Assembly: GCA_003553185.1 (NCBI GenBank)
Contig: PUPC01000132.1
Location: 1-37,329 of the forward strand
Reading direction: 5' to 3'
DNA from: Planctomycetota bacterium
GTDB lineage: Bacteria > Planctomycetota > PUPC01
Length of the DNA stretch: 37,329 nt
Position 1 is the first letter of the stretch. Each line of letters starts with the position of its first letter. This document shows positions 1 through 9,348 of this stretch, piece by piece. A model generated the notes under the pieces. That model saw nothing but the letters and a program-made list of their open reading frames with translations. It ran no database searches and had not been told where the DNA came from. A program made the translations under genes and the position numbers.

Positions 1-30
1 CAAGGTTCGGATTGATATGGCCGCCGGCTC

Positions 31-399
31 TCAGTCGGGCGGTTCGGGCAGGTCCTGCTCTCCGGGCAGGTGGGTCTCGGCGTGACCGATGGTTCCGGAC
101 AGGGCCGTGCTGGTGCCGGATCCGAACAGGACGAGCGATGCCCCGACCTTGATGATGTCCCCGAAAACCAGGTTGTAGTCCGTGATCTTTCTTCCGTTGA
201 CCGACGTGCCCGGAGAGCTCTCGAGATCACGGACCCGGTAGCCCTGTTCGAACGGTTCGATGACGGCGTGGATGTGTGAGACGTGCTCGTCGGTCATTTG
301 CAGACCGCAGTCGGTCGACCGACCGATGGTCACCGGTTGGTCGTCAACCAGTACGGTCTTGCCCTGATCAGCACCGACAATCACCCGGAGCAGCGGCAT
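31..399 (-). CDS. Small FHA-domain protein (122 aa)
   Basis: The protein is essentially one forkhead-associated (FHA) domain, the fold that binds phosphothreonine peptides. The hallmark residues are visible: G26-R27-S28 at the start of the phosphopeptide loop, S41 and H44 in the SxxH motif, and the N68-G69 pair after GTS. After about residue 95 there is only a short acidic, proline-rich tail. There is no membrane segment and no fused kinase, so it is probably a cytosolic adaptor in Ser/Thr phosphorylation signalling; its partner is not in the window. ATG is chosen because a GAGG lies five bases upstream. The gene follows secA on the same strand after 108 bases but has a strong promoter of its own in that gap (444-472), so it is probably expressed independently. 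The family call is sure; the role is inference. Confidence 0.9.
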   Translation of the reverse strand: MPLLRVIVGADQGKTVLVDDQPVTIGRSTDCGLQMTDEHVSHIHAVIEPFEQGYRVRDLESSPGTSVNGRKITDYNLVFGDIIKVGASLVLFGSGTSTALSGTIGHAETHLPGEQDLPEPPD

Positions 400-443
400 G
401 CCAACCTCGCAAGCTCCTGTCAGAAATGTAAGAACGACAGGCC

Positions 444-472
444 ATTGTAGAACCGGACATGTGGTGTGTCAA
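444..472 (-). promoter_or_regulatory. Promoter of the FHA gene
   Basis: Reading the minus strand, a perfect TTGACA (472-467) is followed after 17 bases by TACAAT (449-444), five of six matches to the -10 consensus. Transcription would start near 437, about 38 bases before the ATG at 399. The leader would begin with a six-base inverted repeat, CCTGTC/GACAGG (441-436 with 421-416). Confidence 0.7.
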
Positions 473-507
473 CAACCGAGATGCAGTGGAACTGAGTGGT
501 GGGACTC

Positions 508-3500
508 TCATCCCTTTTTCATGCAACAGCTTTTGTATTTCTTGCCACTGCCACAAGGGCAGGGATCATTCCGTCCGGGCTCGTCGGCAGCCCGCACCGG
601 TCGCCTCACGCCGCGCGATTTGCCCCCCGCTCCGGCGGCCTGTTTCTCGGCTTCCGCCTGTTCGTAGGCGCTCACCGAACTGTGGACGAGGTTGAGGTCT
701 TCTTCCTCCTCTTCGACTTCGGTGCCCAGTTCGACCCGCACCTTGAGCAGCATGTCGCTGACCTCCTCATGGATGCTGTCGACCATCGCCTCGAACGCCT
801 CGTAGCCCTCCTTCTTGTAGGCGATCTTGGGGTCGATCTGGGCGTAGCCGCGCATCCCGATCCCGCTCTTGAGATGGTCCATCAACTCCAGGTGGTCCTT
901 CCAGCGGGAGTCGATCGCCTGGAGGATCAGGACGCGAGCCGCCCAATGGAGCTGCCTTCTCCCCATCTCGCGGGTTCGCTTTTCGAGGGCGACGAACGCC
1001 CGTTCTTCGATCAGGTCGCGGACTTGCGTCGCTGGCAGCTTGCTCAGCTCGAACGGGTCCACGCCGAGTCCGAACTTGCGGTTGATCTTATCGCCGAGCC
1101 CGGCGAAGTTACGGCCCTCGTCGTTCAGGTCGGAATGCAGGAAGATCCCGCCGACGTGCCGGGCCGCGTCCACAGCCACCGCCTGCGGGGAGCGTTCCTT
1201 GTATCCGGCCATGGCCGCCTCAACAAATACATCGAGGATGTCGGCGTTCACCGATTCCAGGAGTTCGTAGACATCGAGGTATCCGTCGAGGTCCGAATGC
1301 TTGAGCCAATCTTGGAAGGCCTCGGCGTACCACGTGTCGGGCAGGGTCTGCGGTGGGAGGAAGCAGTCGATGGCGGCGGCAATCACGTCTGTGACGATTC
1401 TCGACGGCTGCTTGCGGGCCAGCGATTTCTGTGCCCGCTCGCACACCAGATGAGTAAGTGTTCGCTCGTCGATATCCATCGTCTCCTGCATTTGTGCGGC
1501 GGGCACCGAGATATGCAGTTTCGAGTTGACCCACCGTGCGAGCGGTTCGAGAGCGATCTCCTCGGTCCCTACGGAGGTGGCAAAGTAGGCGGCCATCGCA
1601 TCGGCGATCAGCCGATCGATCACTTCGGGCTGGTCCCATCCTTCCGCCTCGACCTCCTTGGTCAAGTGCTCGATGAGAGTCTCCTTCGCCTCGCTTCGTT
1701 TGCTATCCACCTTCTTGGAGAGGGCACTGTCGAGCTTGATGGGCGAGGAAGCAAAGCTGAACCGGCCGCGCGACCACGCCGCAAGATGTTCGTAAGAGGG
1801 GTCCTCCGCAAACGCTTCGCTTGTGAGGAACTCTTCCACCGAAGACCGAACACAGCGCCTGGCGAAGCCCAGGGCGTCTTCCTCGGGCAACTCGAGCACC
1901 TGGCTGCCGAAAAGCACAGGGAGTTCCTGCCGGGTGAGAGCGAGCCACTGCTCTTTGGTGATGTGCAGACCGAGCCGTTCCGCCCAGTTGACCAGCGGCT
2001 CGAAGTTGCGTTCCTCCGGGGCGTCCTCGGCAGTGAGATAGAGGCCGACCGAGCTGTCGATCACCTCGTGCAGCATTCGGGCGATGATTTCGTCCAGGCC
2101 GCTGCAATAGATGTTCGGAGCTTTGCTCTCATCGATCGCGTGGGCAACCTTCTCGATCATGTCTTCGCCGGGGAGTTTGCTCAACTCGAACCCGTCGATC
2201 CGTATTCCGAAGTCATCTCGGAGGCGGCGTGCCAGGCCGTCGAAATCTCTGCCATTCGGCTTAAGCGTCTCGGTAACCGCGTTGAAGATGGCGGGATAGT
2301 GCCAGTAGAGGGCGACTCCTTCCGGCTCGTCCAGTTGCTCTGCTTTGCTTGCCGCGAGTTCATCAGCCACCTGGTTGGCGGCCTCATCGGCGATCTCCTC
2401 GAATTCGGTCGGTGAAATCCGAACGCCGAACCGACACTCGACCCATAACGAAAGGCGCATCGCCGACGGGCGGCGACGAAAGAACTCGGAATCGACGTAA
2501 AGCCGGACGGTACGGGTAACCAGTGTGTCGATGACCTGACCGGCCGGCATCTCGCCGAGCCCTTCGGTCAGTCGCTCGGCCACCAGGGGTTCGATCTTCT
2601 CCGGTCGCCCCAACAGCCCGGGCCATTCGGCGCCGTCCACCCGGCAGGGCAGGTCACCAATCCATTCCTTGAAGGTGTCGTAGTCCCACGAGTCAGCCCT
2701 CAGGACCGGCAGATCTGCATGAAGGCCGCGACGGGCCCAGTCACGTACCAAGTCCTTCGTTTCGGCCGGTTCGACCGCTTCTGAGAGCTTTGCGATCAGC
2801 AGTTGGGCGAACAGGTCGTCCCAGTCAACCCGGCTGTCGAAACCGAGCCGCTTGAACCCTGTTCGTTGTTCTTCGCGGGTGCCGCGGCGGGCATTTTTCA
2901 GGGGACCGACGACCTCGGTTACGGCCTGTTTTGCCCGTGCCTCGATCTCCTCCGGTTTAGGTCGTCCGTTTGCTGCGGCTTGTTCGGCGGCGTTTTCGCT
3001 GAATATTCGCAGTGTCCCGGCCCGCCATACATCGGGCTCGACAGCGACGCCTGCCGCTGCCCGGACGGCCGACGCCGCCGGCTGGAACGAGCGCTCGAGT
3101 TCTATTTCCTCGCCCCGCAGCCACTCGGGGTCGATGAAATCGTTAATGACCTCGCGGGCAATCTCGTCGGCTGGCCGTTCACGGAACGCCTCAAGTACTG
3201 CCTGCCGCTCGCTGTACACCAATTTCCGCTGCTCGTTCATCACTTCGTCATATTCGAGGACCTGCTTTCTGTAATTGAAGTTCTGCTCCTCGACTTTCTT
3301 CTGGGCCCGCTCGATTGCCCGGCTGACCATACCCGACTCGATCTCCTGGCCGTCGCTCAGCCCGGTTTTCTGCATAAACCCGCGGACCCAGTCGCCCATA
3401 AAGATCCGCATCAGGTCGTCTTCAAGGGAGAGGAAGAAGCGGGATGAGCCGGGATCGCCCTGTCGGCCCGCCCGACCGCGAAGCTGGTTGTCGATCCGGC

Positions 3501-5466
3501 GGGACTCATGGCGCTCTGTCCCGACGATGTGCAGCCCGCCGAGTTCGACGATGTTCTTATGATCGGCCTCGGCCTGGTCTTCCAGTTCGCTCAGACGTGC
3601 GAGCAGCTTGGCCCCGAGTTCCGGTTCGAGATCGATGCCCAATTGGCCGGCGATGCGGTGTATGTTTTCACCCGGCTGCAGATTCGGGTCCCACACCGCC
3701 CGTTCGCCCGGAGGAAGGCCCGGCAAGACGATCTGGGCGGGTTCGTCCGGCGGCGATTCTGTGAACCGTTTGGCATATCGGAAGACGTTTATCAGGTCGC
3801 GCGATTCGGTTTCCGTGCGATGATGCCGGACCTCGAGTTCCCCCTGAAGAGCGAGGGTCGGATTGCCGCCGAGCACGATGTCGGTACCTCGCCCGGCCAT
3901 GTTGGTGGCGATGGTGACGGCACCGGGTTCGCCCGCCTGGGCGACGACCAGCGACTCTTTCTTGTGGTATTTTGCGTTGAGGACATCGTGCTTGATGCCC
4001 CGACGCTTGAGCCGTTCGGACAGCATCTCGGAGCGCTCGACGGAGATGGTTCCGACCAGCACCGGTCGGCCAAGCTGATGAATCCGAGCGATCTCCTCGA
4101 TGATCGCCTCGACCTTCTCCTTGTCGGTCGCGTAGATGATGTCGGGGTGGTTCTGTCGGCGCAGTGGCCTGTTGGGCGGGATCGGGATGACCTCAAGGTC
4201 GTAGATCTTGTTGAACTCGCCCGCCTCGGTCATCGCCGTCCCGGTCATGCCGGAGAGCTTGTTGTAGAGCCGGAAGAAGTTCTGGAAGGTAATCGTGGCC
4301 AGTGTCTGGTTTTCTTCCTGAACCTGCAGGTTTTCCTTGGCCTCCACCGCCTGGTGCAGCCCGTCACTCCACCGGCGTCCCGGCATCAGCCGGCCGGTGA
4401 ACTGATCGACGATGATGACCTGCCCCTCGCGAACCACATACTCCTTGTCCCGTTGATAGAGTTCCTTGGCCTTCAGGGCGTTGTCCATGAAATGCGGCCA
4501 CTCGATGTTCTTGCCGGTATAGAAGTCGGTAACACCGCACAGCTTCTGTGCGGTCAAAATTCCTTCCTCGGTGAGGACCACGGAGCGCTCTTTTTCCTTG
4601 ACCTCGTAGTGGTCGCCCTTGCGAAGCCGTTGTGCGGCCCGGTTGGCCACGTAGTATTTGTCCGTCGCCCCTTCGCCGGCTCCCGATATGATTAGCGGTG
4701 TGCGTGCTTCGTCGATGAGAACGCTGTCCACCTCGTCGATAATCGCGTAGTGCAACTCGCGCTGGGCTTGGTCCTCCGCCCTCAGTTTCATGTTGTCCCG
4801 AAGGTAATCGAAGCCGAACTCGTTGTTGGTGCCGTACACGATGTCGCACGCATAGACCGGGCCGCGTTCACGCGGGTCCATATCGGACTGGATGGCTCCG
4901 ACCGACAGGCCGAGGAACTCGTAGACCGGGCTCATCCAGGCCGCATCGCGCCGGGCGAGATAGTCGTTGACCGTAACCACGTGCACGCTCTTTCCGGTGA
5001 GTGCGTTCAGGTATGCGGGAAGCGTGGCGACCAGCGTCTTGCCTTCGCCGGTGATCATCTCGGCGATCATACCGCGGTGGAGAACAATGCCGCCGAGGAG
5101 CTGGACATCATAGTGGCGCTTCGGATAGGGGTGGCCCTCGACCCGTCGTGCGGCTTCGCGGACCACGGCGAACGCCTCGACCAGAAGGTCATCGAGTGTC
5201 TCGCCGTCGGCATACCGATTGCGAAACTCGCCCGTCTTGGACGCCAACTGCTCGTCCGACAGCTCCATTAACTCCGGTTCGAGGGCATTGATGGCGTCGA
5301 TGGTTGGCTGCATCTTGGCGAGGGTTCGTTCGACGGCGGTGCCGCCGAGGACGAGTCGGAACACCGAGTCGAGAAAACGGCCGAAGTAGTTCGGCACCGT
5401 CTCCGCCAGGGAACGAAGCTTCTCTAATAAGGAACTGTGCGGTATTCCTGTCGGCATCTCACTCAT
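508..5466 (-). CDS. secA: SecA preprotein translocase ATPase with expanded wing/scaffold region (1652 aa)
   Basis: SecA is the motor ATPase that drives preproteins through SecYEG. Expected parts are present in order: N-terminal helicase domain with Walker A (MITGEGKT, K143) and DEVD (244-247), preprotein cross-linking domain (about 230-370), second nucleotide-binding domain (TNMAGRGTD, 521-529; [10 protein letters not shown], 664-673), the long scaffold helix (about 715-760), the conserved [21 protein letters not shown] stretch (from 1521), and a zinc-binding SEC-C tail (C1636, C1638, C1647, C1648). Bacterial SecA is usually 800-1000 residues. Most of the excess here lies between the scaffold helix and residue 1500, where one unit of about 75 residues recurs roughly eight times. 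A further insertion of about 70 residues sits in NBD2 (540-635). The reading frame and every motor motif are intact, so it is a working gene. ATG at 5466 is used; Shine-Dalgarno pairing is weak. Confidence 0.97.
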   Translation of the reverse strand: MSEMPTGIPHSSLLEKLRSLAETVPNYFGRFLDSVFRLVLGGTAVERTLAKMQPTIDAINALEPELMELSDEQLASKTGEFRNRYADGETLDDLLVEAFAVVREAARRVEGHPYPKRHYDVQLLGGIVLHRGMIAEMITGEGKTLVATLPAYLNALTGKSVHVVTVNDYLARRDAAWMSPVYEFLGLSVGAIQSDMDPRERGPVYACDIVYGTNNEFGFDYLRDNMKLRAEDQAQRELHYAIIDEVDSVLIDEARTPLIISGAGEGATDKYYVANRAAQRLRKGDHYEVKEKERSVVLTEEGILTAQKLCGVTDFYTGKNIEWPHFMDNALKAKELYQRDKEYVVREGQVIIVDQFTGRLMPGRRWSDGLHQAVEAKENLQVQEENQTLATITFQNFFRLYNKLSGMTGTAMTEAGEFNKIYDLEVIPIPPNRPLRRQNHPDIIYATDKEKVEAIIEEIARIHQLGRPVLVGTISVERSEMLSERLKRRGIKHDVLNAKYHKKESLVVAQAGEPGAVTIATNMAGRGTDIVLGGNPTLALQGELEVRHHRTETESRDLINVFRYAKRFTESPPDEPAQIVLPGLPPGERAVWDPNLQPGENIHRIAGQLGIDLEPELGAKLLARLSELEDQAEADHKNIVELGGLHIVGTERHESRRIDNQLRGRAGRQGDPGSSRFFLSLEDDLMRIFMGDWVRGFMQKTGLSDGQEIESGMVSRAIERAQKKVEEQNFNYRKQVLEYDEVMNEQRKLVYSERQAVLEAFRERPADEIAREVINDFIDPEWLRGEEIELERSFQPAASAVRAAAGVAVEPDVWRAGTLRIFSENAAEQAAANGRPKPEEIEARAKQAVTEVVGPLKNARRGTREEQRTGFKRLGFDSRVDWDDLFAQLLIAKLSEAVEPAETKDLVRDWARRGLHADLPVLRADSWDYDTFKEWIGDLPCRVDGAEWPGLLGRPEKIEPLVAERLTEGLGEMPAGQVIDTLVTRTVRLYVDSEFFRRRPSAMRLSLWVECRFGVRISPTEFEEIADEAANQVADELAASKAEQLDEPEGVALYWHYPAIFNAVTETLKPNGRDFDGLARRLRDDFGIRIDGFELSKLPGEDMIEKVAHAIDESKAPNIYCSGLDEIIARMLHEVIDSSVGLYLTAEDAPEERNFEPLVNWAERLGLHITKEQWLALTRQELPVLFGSQVLELPEEDALGFARRCVRSSVEEFLTSEAFAEDPSYEHLAAWSRGRFSFASSPIKLDSALSKKVDSKRSEAKETLIEHLTKEVEAEGWDQPEVIDRLIADAMAAYFATSVGTEEIALEPLARWVNSKLHISVPAAQMQETMDIDERTLTHLVCERAQKSLARKQPSRIVTDVIAAAIDCFLPPQTLPDTWYAEAFQDWLKHSDLDGYLDVYELLESVNADILDVFVEAAMAGYKERSPQAVAVDAARHVGGIFLHSDLNDEGRNFAGLGDKINRKFGLGVDPFELSKLPATQVRDLIEERAFVALEKRTREMGRRQLHWAARVLILQAIDSRWKDHLELMDHLKSGIGMRGYAQIDPKIAYKKEGYEAFEAMVDSIHEEVSDMLLKVRVELGTEVEEEEEDLNLVHSSVSAYEQAEAEKQAAGAGGKSRGVRRPVRAADEPGRNDPCPCGSGKKYKSCCMKKG
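976..2691 (-). repeat. Eight tandem copies of the SecA wing-domain unit, within secA
   Basis: These bases encode SecA residues about 926-1497. A degenerate unit recurs with anchors at residues 929, 1002, 1074, 1153, 1224, 1304, 1380 and 1453, giving spacings of 73, 72, 79, 71, 80, 76 and 73. Each unit reads approximately: aromatic-x-x-L-x-x-W, then FG or LG, then I/V, then an E/W-F/W-x-x-L element, then a helix rich in E, V and R, then a second helix leading to Y/F before the next anchor. Examples are [33 protein letters not shown] and [17 protein letters not shown]. The last copy sits directly before the conserved RWKDHL segment, where ordinary SecA has its only copy. Copies at 1074 and 1453 share FELSKLP exactly. 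Units at 929, 1224 and 1380 are the most diverged. Confidence 0.8.
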
Positions 5467-5891
5467 ATCGACAATAACCTCGATTCCGAAGCGGCATCCG
5501 AGAAAGCAGCCGCAGGTGTTCTTCGGTTGAAACTCGTTTCGTATTGCGCTGCGTCCCGCTTCTCGAGCCGGGAAGCCGCGTCATAACAACATTTTGCTCG
5601 GGCTGGATGATCGGTTCGACGATGATGAACCGGCAACGCCACACATAGCCCTCATATCGCCCTAAACAGGCGAATTCGTCACCAAAATTAGCATTTTATA
5701 TGATATCAGAACCCCGCAGATCGATCAAACCGAGTTAATGCATGCCGGATTGCAAGGACAGGGCGGTGCGACGGGCCGTGTCAGTTCGATTATCGGCAGG
5801 CAGGGGCCGGCGATCACGAGGCGGTCGGCGAGTTCTTTGAACCGGCTGGCAATGGGGACCCTGTTTTCGAGCGAGTGATGGATGCGGCGGT
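5467..5891. other. Intergenic region between secA and the KAS III fusion gene
   Basis: These 425 bases have no convincing gene. The part nearest secA is an AT-richer leader of about 225 bases downstream of a promoter at 5700-5728. A 61-codon open frame starting with GTG at 5644 has a plausible GAGGG upstream and overlaps the secA start by eight bases, but its composition is arginine-rich and it may be chance. The part from 5729 to 5891 follows the stop of the fusion gene; I see no clear hairpin with a T run that would act as a terminator. Confidence 0.5.
5700..5728 (-). promoter_or_regulatory. Probable secA promoter
   Basis: On the minus strand, TTGATC (5728-5723) and TATCAT (5705-5700) are separated by 17 bases; they match consensus at four and five of six positions. 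The start would be near 5692, leaving a leader of about 225 bases before the secA ATG. Confidence 0.5.
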
Positions 5892-7391
5892 TTATCCGCC
5901 CGTCCACCGCAGCACGGTCGAACCCCAGGCGAGCCCTCCGCCGAACGCGACGAGCACCACCAGGTCGCCTCGTTGGATCAGGCCCTTGCGGTTCGCTTCG
6001 TCGAGGGTGATGGCTACGGACGCCCCCGATGTGTTGCCGTAGCGGTCGAGGGTCGTGTAGGTCTTTGACATAGGAATGCCGAGGGCGTCCATCCCGAACT
6101 TGATGATGTTGATGTTCGCCTGGTGTGCGACGAGGAAGTCGATATCGTCCACGGTCAAGTTCGCCCGTTCGAGTGCGGTCCGCACCGCTCGCGGGAACGC
6201 TCGAGTGGCAAACTCCCAGACGTGTTTCGGCTTCATCTGGAAGTAGTGCAGGCCGTGCTGCACCGTTTCGATGCTGGCGGGCATCCGCGTACCCCCGGCC
6301 GGTGCGGTTATCGTCTCGTACCCGGTCCCGTCGGTCTGCACGTATGAGGTGAGGATGCCGTGTTCGCCGGCCGATGCTCGGCCGAGCACCATCGCTCCGG
6401 CCCCGTCGCCGAAATAGATGCACGAGTTGCGATCGGTAAAATCGAGCATCCGGGAATAGACCTCCGAGCCGATAACTAGGGCGGACTCGGCCGAACCGTC
6501 CTCGATGTACCGGCGGACGATATCAATGGCGTAGACCGTCCCCGTGCACATCACGGGCAGATCGAAGGCCATGGCGTTCGGGGCGCCGAGTTCCCCCTGG
6601 ACGATACACGCGGTGCCGGGAAAGATGCGGTCCGGGACCGTGGTGGCCAGGACGATCATATCGAGTTCCTCGGCGCGAACGTCCGCCACGTCGAGCGCCC
6701 GCCGGGCGGCCTGGATGGCGAGGTCCGACGTCGCCTCATCGTCGGCCGCGAACCGCCGCTCGGCCACGCCGACCCGCTTGCGAATCCACTCGTCGCTGCT
6801 GTTGATATTCGCGATCGAGATCACGTCGTTGTTGGTAAGTACCCGCGCGGGGAGATAGGACCCGGTGCCCAGGATCGTCGCGGCATATCGTTTGCCCGCC
6901 CCGGTTTCTTTCGACGGGCCGGCTGTAGGTTCGGCCGATTCGACGAATCGTCGGACATCCTCCTCACGGATCACTCCCTGCTGTTTCACCTGATCGAGTT
7001 CGACACCGAGTTCGGCTGCCAGACGGCGGGCTTTCAGTGTCGCCCGCGCCCGCGGTGGCCGGGCCTCCTCGGGCGAAGCGGTCGATTTCGGAGCTGCCAT
7101 GTCCTCTGGTTCCGGCAGGGGCGAGTCGGGCCGTTCGGTGACAAACCCGAGCGCCTGGCCAACCGCGCACTCCTGGCCCGGCTGTATCCGGTGCCGGAGG
7201 AAGCCCGCGGCTCCGGCTTCCAAATCGACGGCGGCCTTGTTGGTCTCGACAGTGCAGACGACATCGTCCGGGCCGACCTTCTCTCCGTCATCGATGGCCC
7301 ATCCCACCACGATGGCGGTATCTTCGTTCACGTTCAGGCGGGGCAGGTGTATGGCGTGAATTTGCGCGTCTGGTCGTTGTTTGTTGCTCAT
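5892..7391 (-). CDS. Lipoyl domain - E3/E1-binding domain - ketoacyl-ACP synthase III fusion (499 aa)
   Basis: The N-terminus (about 10-85) is a lipoyl domain with the lipoylated lysine in ETNKA (K52). A proline/alanine linker leads to a peripheral-subunit-binding domain (about 112-150), as in E2 subunits of 2-oxoacid dehydrogenases. The rest (about 168-499) is not the E2 acyltransferase but a complete ketoacyl-ACP synthase III fold with its Cys-His-Asn triad: C282 in MCTGT, H423 in AHQAN, N453 in YGNTSGAS. No HxxxDG acyltransferase motif is visible. Lipoyl and thiolase-fold parts are certain. Direct acyl transfer from lipoyl to C282, then condensation with a malonyl thioester to start a fatty acid or related product, is inference. 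The gene overlaps the E1 beta stop by four bases (ATGA), which fixes the start and implies translational coupling. Alternative: a KAS III that makes another acyl product or releases acyl-CoA. Confidence 0.93.
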   Translation of the reverse strand: MSNKQRPDAQIHAIHLPRLNVNEDTAIVVGWAIDDGEKVGPDDVVCTVETNKAAVDLEAGAAGFLRHRIQPGQECAVGQALGFVTERPDSPLPEPEDMAAPKSTASPEEARPPRARATLKARRLAAELGVELDQVKQQGVIREEDVRRFVESAEPTAGPSKETGAGKRYAATILGTGSYLPARVLTNNDVISIANINSSDEWIRKRVGVAERRFAADDEATSDLAIQAARRALDVADVRAEELDMIVLATTVPDRIFPGTACIVQGELGAPNAMAFDLPVMCTGTVYAIDIVRRYIEDGSAESALVIGSEVYSRMLDFTDRNSCIYFGDGAGAMVLGRASAGEHGILTSYVQTDGTGYETITAPAGGTRMPASIETVQHGLHYFQMKPKHVWEFATRAFPRAVRTALERANLTVDDIDFLVAHQANINIIKFGMDALGIPMSKTYTTLDRYGNTSGASVAITLDEANRKGLIQRGDLVVLVAFGGGLAWGSTVLRWTGG

Positions 7392-8392
7392 TGCAGCATC
7401 ACTTTCTCGACAGCTCCTCTGACGGTTTCCACGCCGGGCAGGACGTGGTCTTCGAGTGGCCGGGCGGTGGGCAGCGGCAGGTCCCGCCCGGTAACACGGA
7501 CAGGTCTGGCCACAAGCCGGTCGCCCCATCGTTCTACGACGCGTGCCACCACCTCTGCCGCCCAGCCCCAGGACCGAGGGCCTTCTTCAGCCACGATAAG
7601 CCGACCGGTCCGGGCAACGGACTCGCCGATCAGGGCGGTGTCCAGCGGGGCGATTTCCGATGGGGCTAGAATCTCGCAGGCCACCTCGTCCTCGTTGAAC
7701 GTGGCTGTCATCGCCTCCTCGACGATCGGGAGCATCGGACCGTAGGTCACCACGGTTACGTTCGGCTGCTCGCCCGCCGCGTTATTGAGGACGGCAGCCG
7801 GATATGGCGGATGAGTGTGGGCGATGTCGTAGTGCTCGCTGACCGTGGCCTGCTCCGCGGCATAGAGCAGTTTGCCCTCGATAAAAACCACCGGGTTGGG
7901 GTCGTCGATCGCCGCCCCGATCAGTGCCGCTGCATCGTGGCGAGGCGTGGGGGCGACGATACGGAGCCCGGGGGTGGAGAGCAGCATCCGCTCCAACGAC
8001 TGGCTGTGGGTGGGACCGTAGCCGCGCCGCCCGCCCATCGGCGCCCGGACGACCAGGGGGACGGAGACGGCCCCGTTGTACATCCAACTGAACTTGGCGG
8101 CGTGGTTGATGAGCTGGTCGGCGGCGAGGGCGATGAAATCGCCGAACATCATCTCGACGACGGGTCGCAGGCCGCGAAGAGCCATCCCGGTCGTCACGGC
8201 CACCGTCCCCGCCTCGCTGATCGGGACATTGATCAGGCGGCCGGGAAATTCCGAGGACAGGCCGCGGGTGATCCGAAACGCACCGCCGTACGGGTCGCAG
8301 ATGTCTTCTCCGAGGAGATACACCGTGGGATCGTCGGCCAGCTTTTTTCGGAGCCCGGCTGCAATCGCCCGCCCGACGGTCAGCTTTTCCAT
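7388..8392 (-). CDS. 2-oxoacid dehydrogenase E1 component, beta subunit (334 aa)
   Basis: This is the transketolase-like beta subunit of a thiamine-diphosphate-dependent 2-oxoacid dehydrogenase (pyruvate, acetoin or branched-chain type). Family features include the N-terminal LLGEDI (about 25), the PISEAG segment that contacts ThDP, and the C-terminal domain beginning around residue 205. Length is normal for the family. With the alpha subunit it decarboxylates a 2-oxo acid and passes the acyl group reductively to a lipoyl domain, here presumably that of the downstream fusion protein. The ATG at 8392 is preceded by GGAAGGG at a good distance. The gene starts 13 bases inside the alpha-subunit gene and ends in a four-base overlap with the fusion gene, so the three are one translational unit. 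Substrate cannot be read from the sequence. Confidence 0.94.
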   Translation of the reverse strand: MEKLTVGRAIAAGLRKKLADDPTVYLLGEDICDPYGGAFRITRGLSSEFPGRLINVPISEAGTVAVTTGMALRGLRPVVEMMFGDFIALAADQLINHAAKFSWMYNGAVSVPLVVRAPMGGRRGYGPTHSQSLERMLLSTPGLRIVAPTPRHDAAALIGAAIDDPNPVVFIEGKLLYAAEQATVSEHYDIAHTHPPYPAAVLNNAAGEQPNVTVVTYGPMLPIVEEAMTATFNEDEVACEILAPSEIAPLDTALIGESVARTGRLIVAEEGPRSWGWAAEVVARVVERWGDRLVARPVRVTGRDLPLPTARPLEDHVLPGVETVRGAVEKVMLQ

Positions 8393-9333
8393 AATCCCTT
8401 CCCGATATCGCCCAAGTCCTGGACCGGTGCCTTCCTGGCAGCGGCGATGGCCCGCTCGATCCGCGCCTGGCAACGCCCTTCGATCTCCCGCCGGTCGGCC
8501 CCGTCGAGAGCTCCGGCCAGCAGAGCGAGCGGATCGCGTTTCCGCCACTCATCTTCCTCTTCCCGGGTCCGGTAAGCCCGTTCGTCGTTGATGCTGTGGC
8601 CGCAGAATCGGTAGGTCCGCAGTTCGAGCAGATAGGGGCGGCAGTTCTCGCGCACGTACTCGACGGCTTTCTCGGACGCTTCGATGATCTCGAACACATC
8701 TTCGGACTCGACGGTCGCCGACTCGATGCCCAGGGCATCTGCCCTCGGGACGATTCCGCCGGCCAGCGTATCCCGCACGTGGGTGCTCATCGCATAGAGG
8801 TTGTTTTCTAGCGCATAGAGGATCGGGGCGTTCCACAGAGAGGCCATGTTCATCGCCTCGTGCAGGATTCCCTGGGCGAGTGCCCCGTCACCGATGAACG
8901 AACACACGATATTGCCGGACTCTTGCTGCTTCTCGGCCAGTGCCATACCGGTCCCCACCGCACCCATTCCGCCGGTGATCCCGTTTGTGTAGAAGTTCTC
9001 GGCATAGAGGTGCTGGGAGCCGCCACGCCCGGCACACACCCCGGTTGCCCGGCCCATGATCTCGGCCATCAGGCCTTTGACATCGCCTGTCCATGCGAGG
9101 AAATGCCCATGACCACGGTGGGTACTGGTCACCACGTCGGTCGGTTCCAGCGCGGTCACCACGCCGACCGCTGTGGCTTCCTGACCGATGCAGGGGTGGG
9201 TGGTCCCGAACAGTTCTCCCCGGGTAAACAGTTCGGCGATGCGTTCCTCGAAGGCGCGGATGAGGTACATCTGTTCGTAGATGTCGAGCTTAGCGCATGT
9301 GGCCACAAGCCGCTCCAGAGCCGCCGGGTGCAT
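8380..9333 (-). CDS. 2-oxoacid dehydrogenase E1 component, alpha subunit (317 aa)
   Basis: This is the ThDP-binding alpha subunit of the same E1. The ThDP/magnesium motif is present: GDG at 148-150 and the paired asparagines at 177-178 (ENN). Also typical are THPCIGQEA (45-53), with STHRGHGH after it, and GRGGSQHLY (102-110). Closest in feel to the acetoin/pyruvate E1 alpha group, but the substrate is not determinable. It is the first gene of the E1 alpha - E1 beta - lipoyl/KAS III operon. No Shine-Dalgarno is seen before the ATG; instead a good -10 box ends 16 bases upstream, so the transcript would be nearly leaderless. No E3 gene is nearby. Confidence 0.94.
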   Translation of the reverse strand: MHPAALERLVATCAKLDIYEQMYLIRAFEERIAELFTRGELFGTTHPCIGQEATAVGVVTALEPTDVVTSTHRGHGHFLAWTGDVKGLMAEIMGRATGVCAGRGGSQHLYAENFYTNGITGGMGAVGTGMALAEKQQESGNIVCSFIGDGALAQGILHEAMNMASLWNAPILYALENNLYAMSTHVRDTLAGGIVPRADALGIESATVESEDVFEIIEASEKAVEYVRENCRPYLLELRTYRFCGHSINDERAYRTREEEDEWRKRDPLALLAGALDGADRREIEGRCQARIERAIAAARKAPVQDLGDIGKGLWKS

Positions 9334-9348
9334 TCGATTCAGATTATG

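Noticed and set aside
416-441. Inverted repeat CCTGTC/GACAGG before the FHA gene as a secA terminator
   Set aside because: It sits at the predicted start of the FHA transcript and has no T run after it on the minus strand.
496-2415. Long open frame (639 codons) antisense to the secA repeat region
   Set aside because: It mirrors the coding frame of a GC-rich gene, lacks a ribosome-binding site and has no recognisable domain; secA on the other strand is unambiguous.
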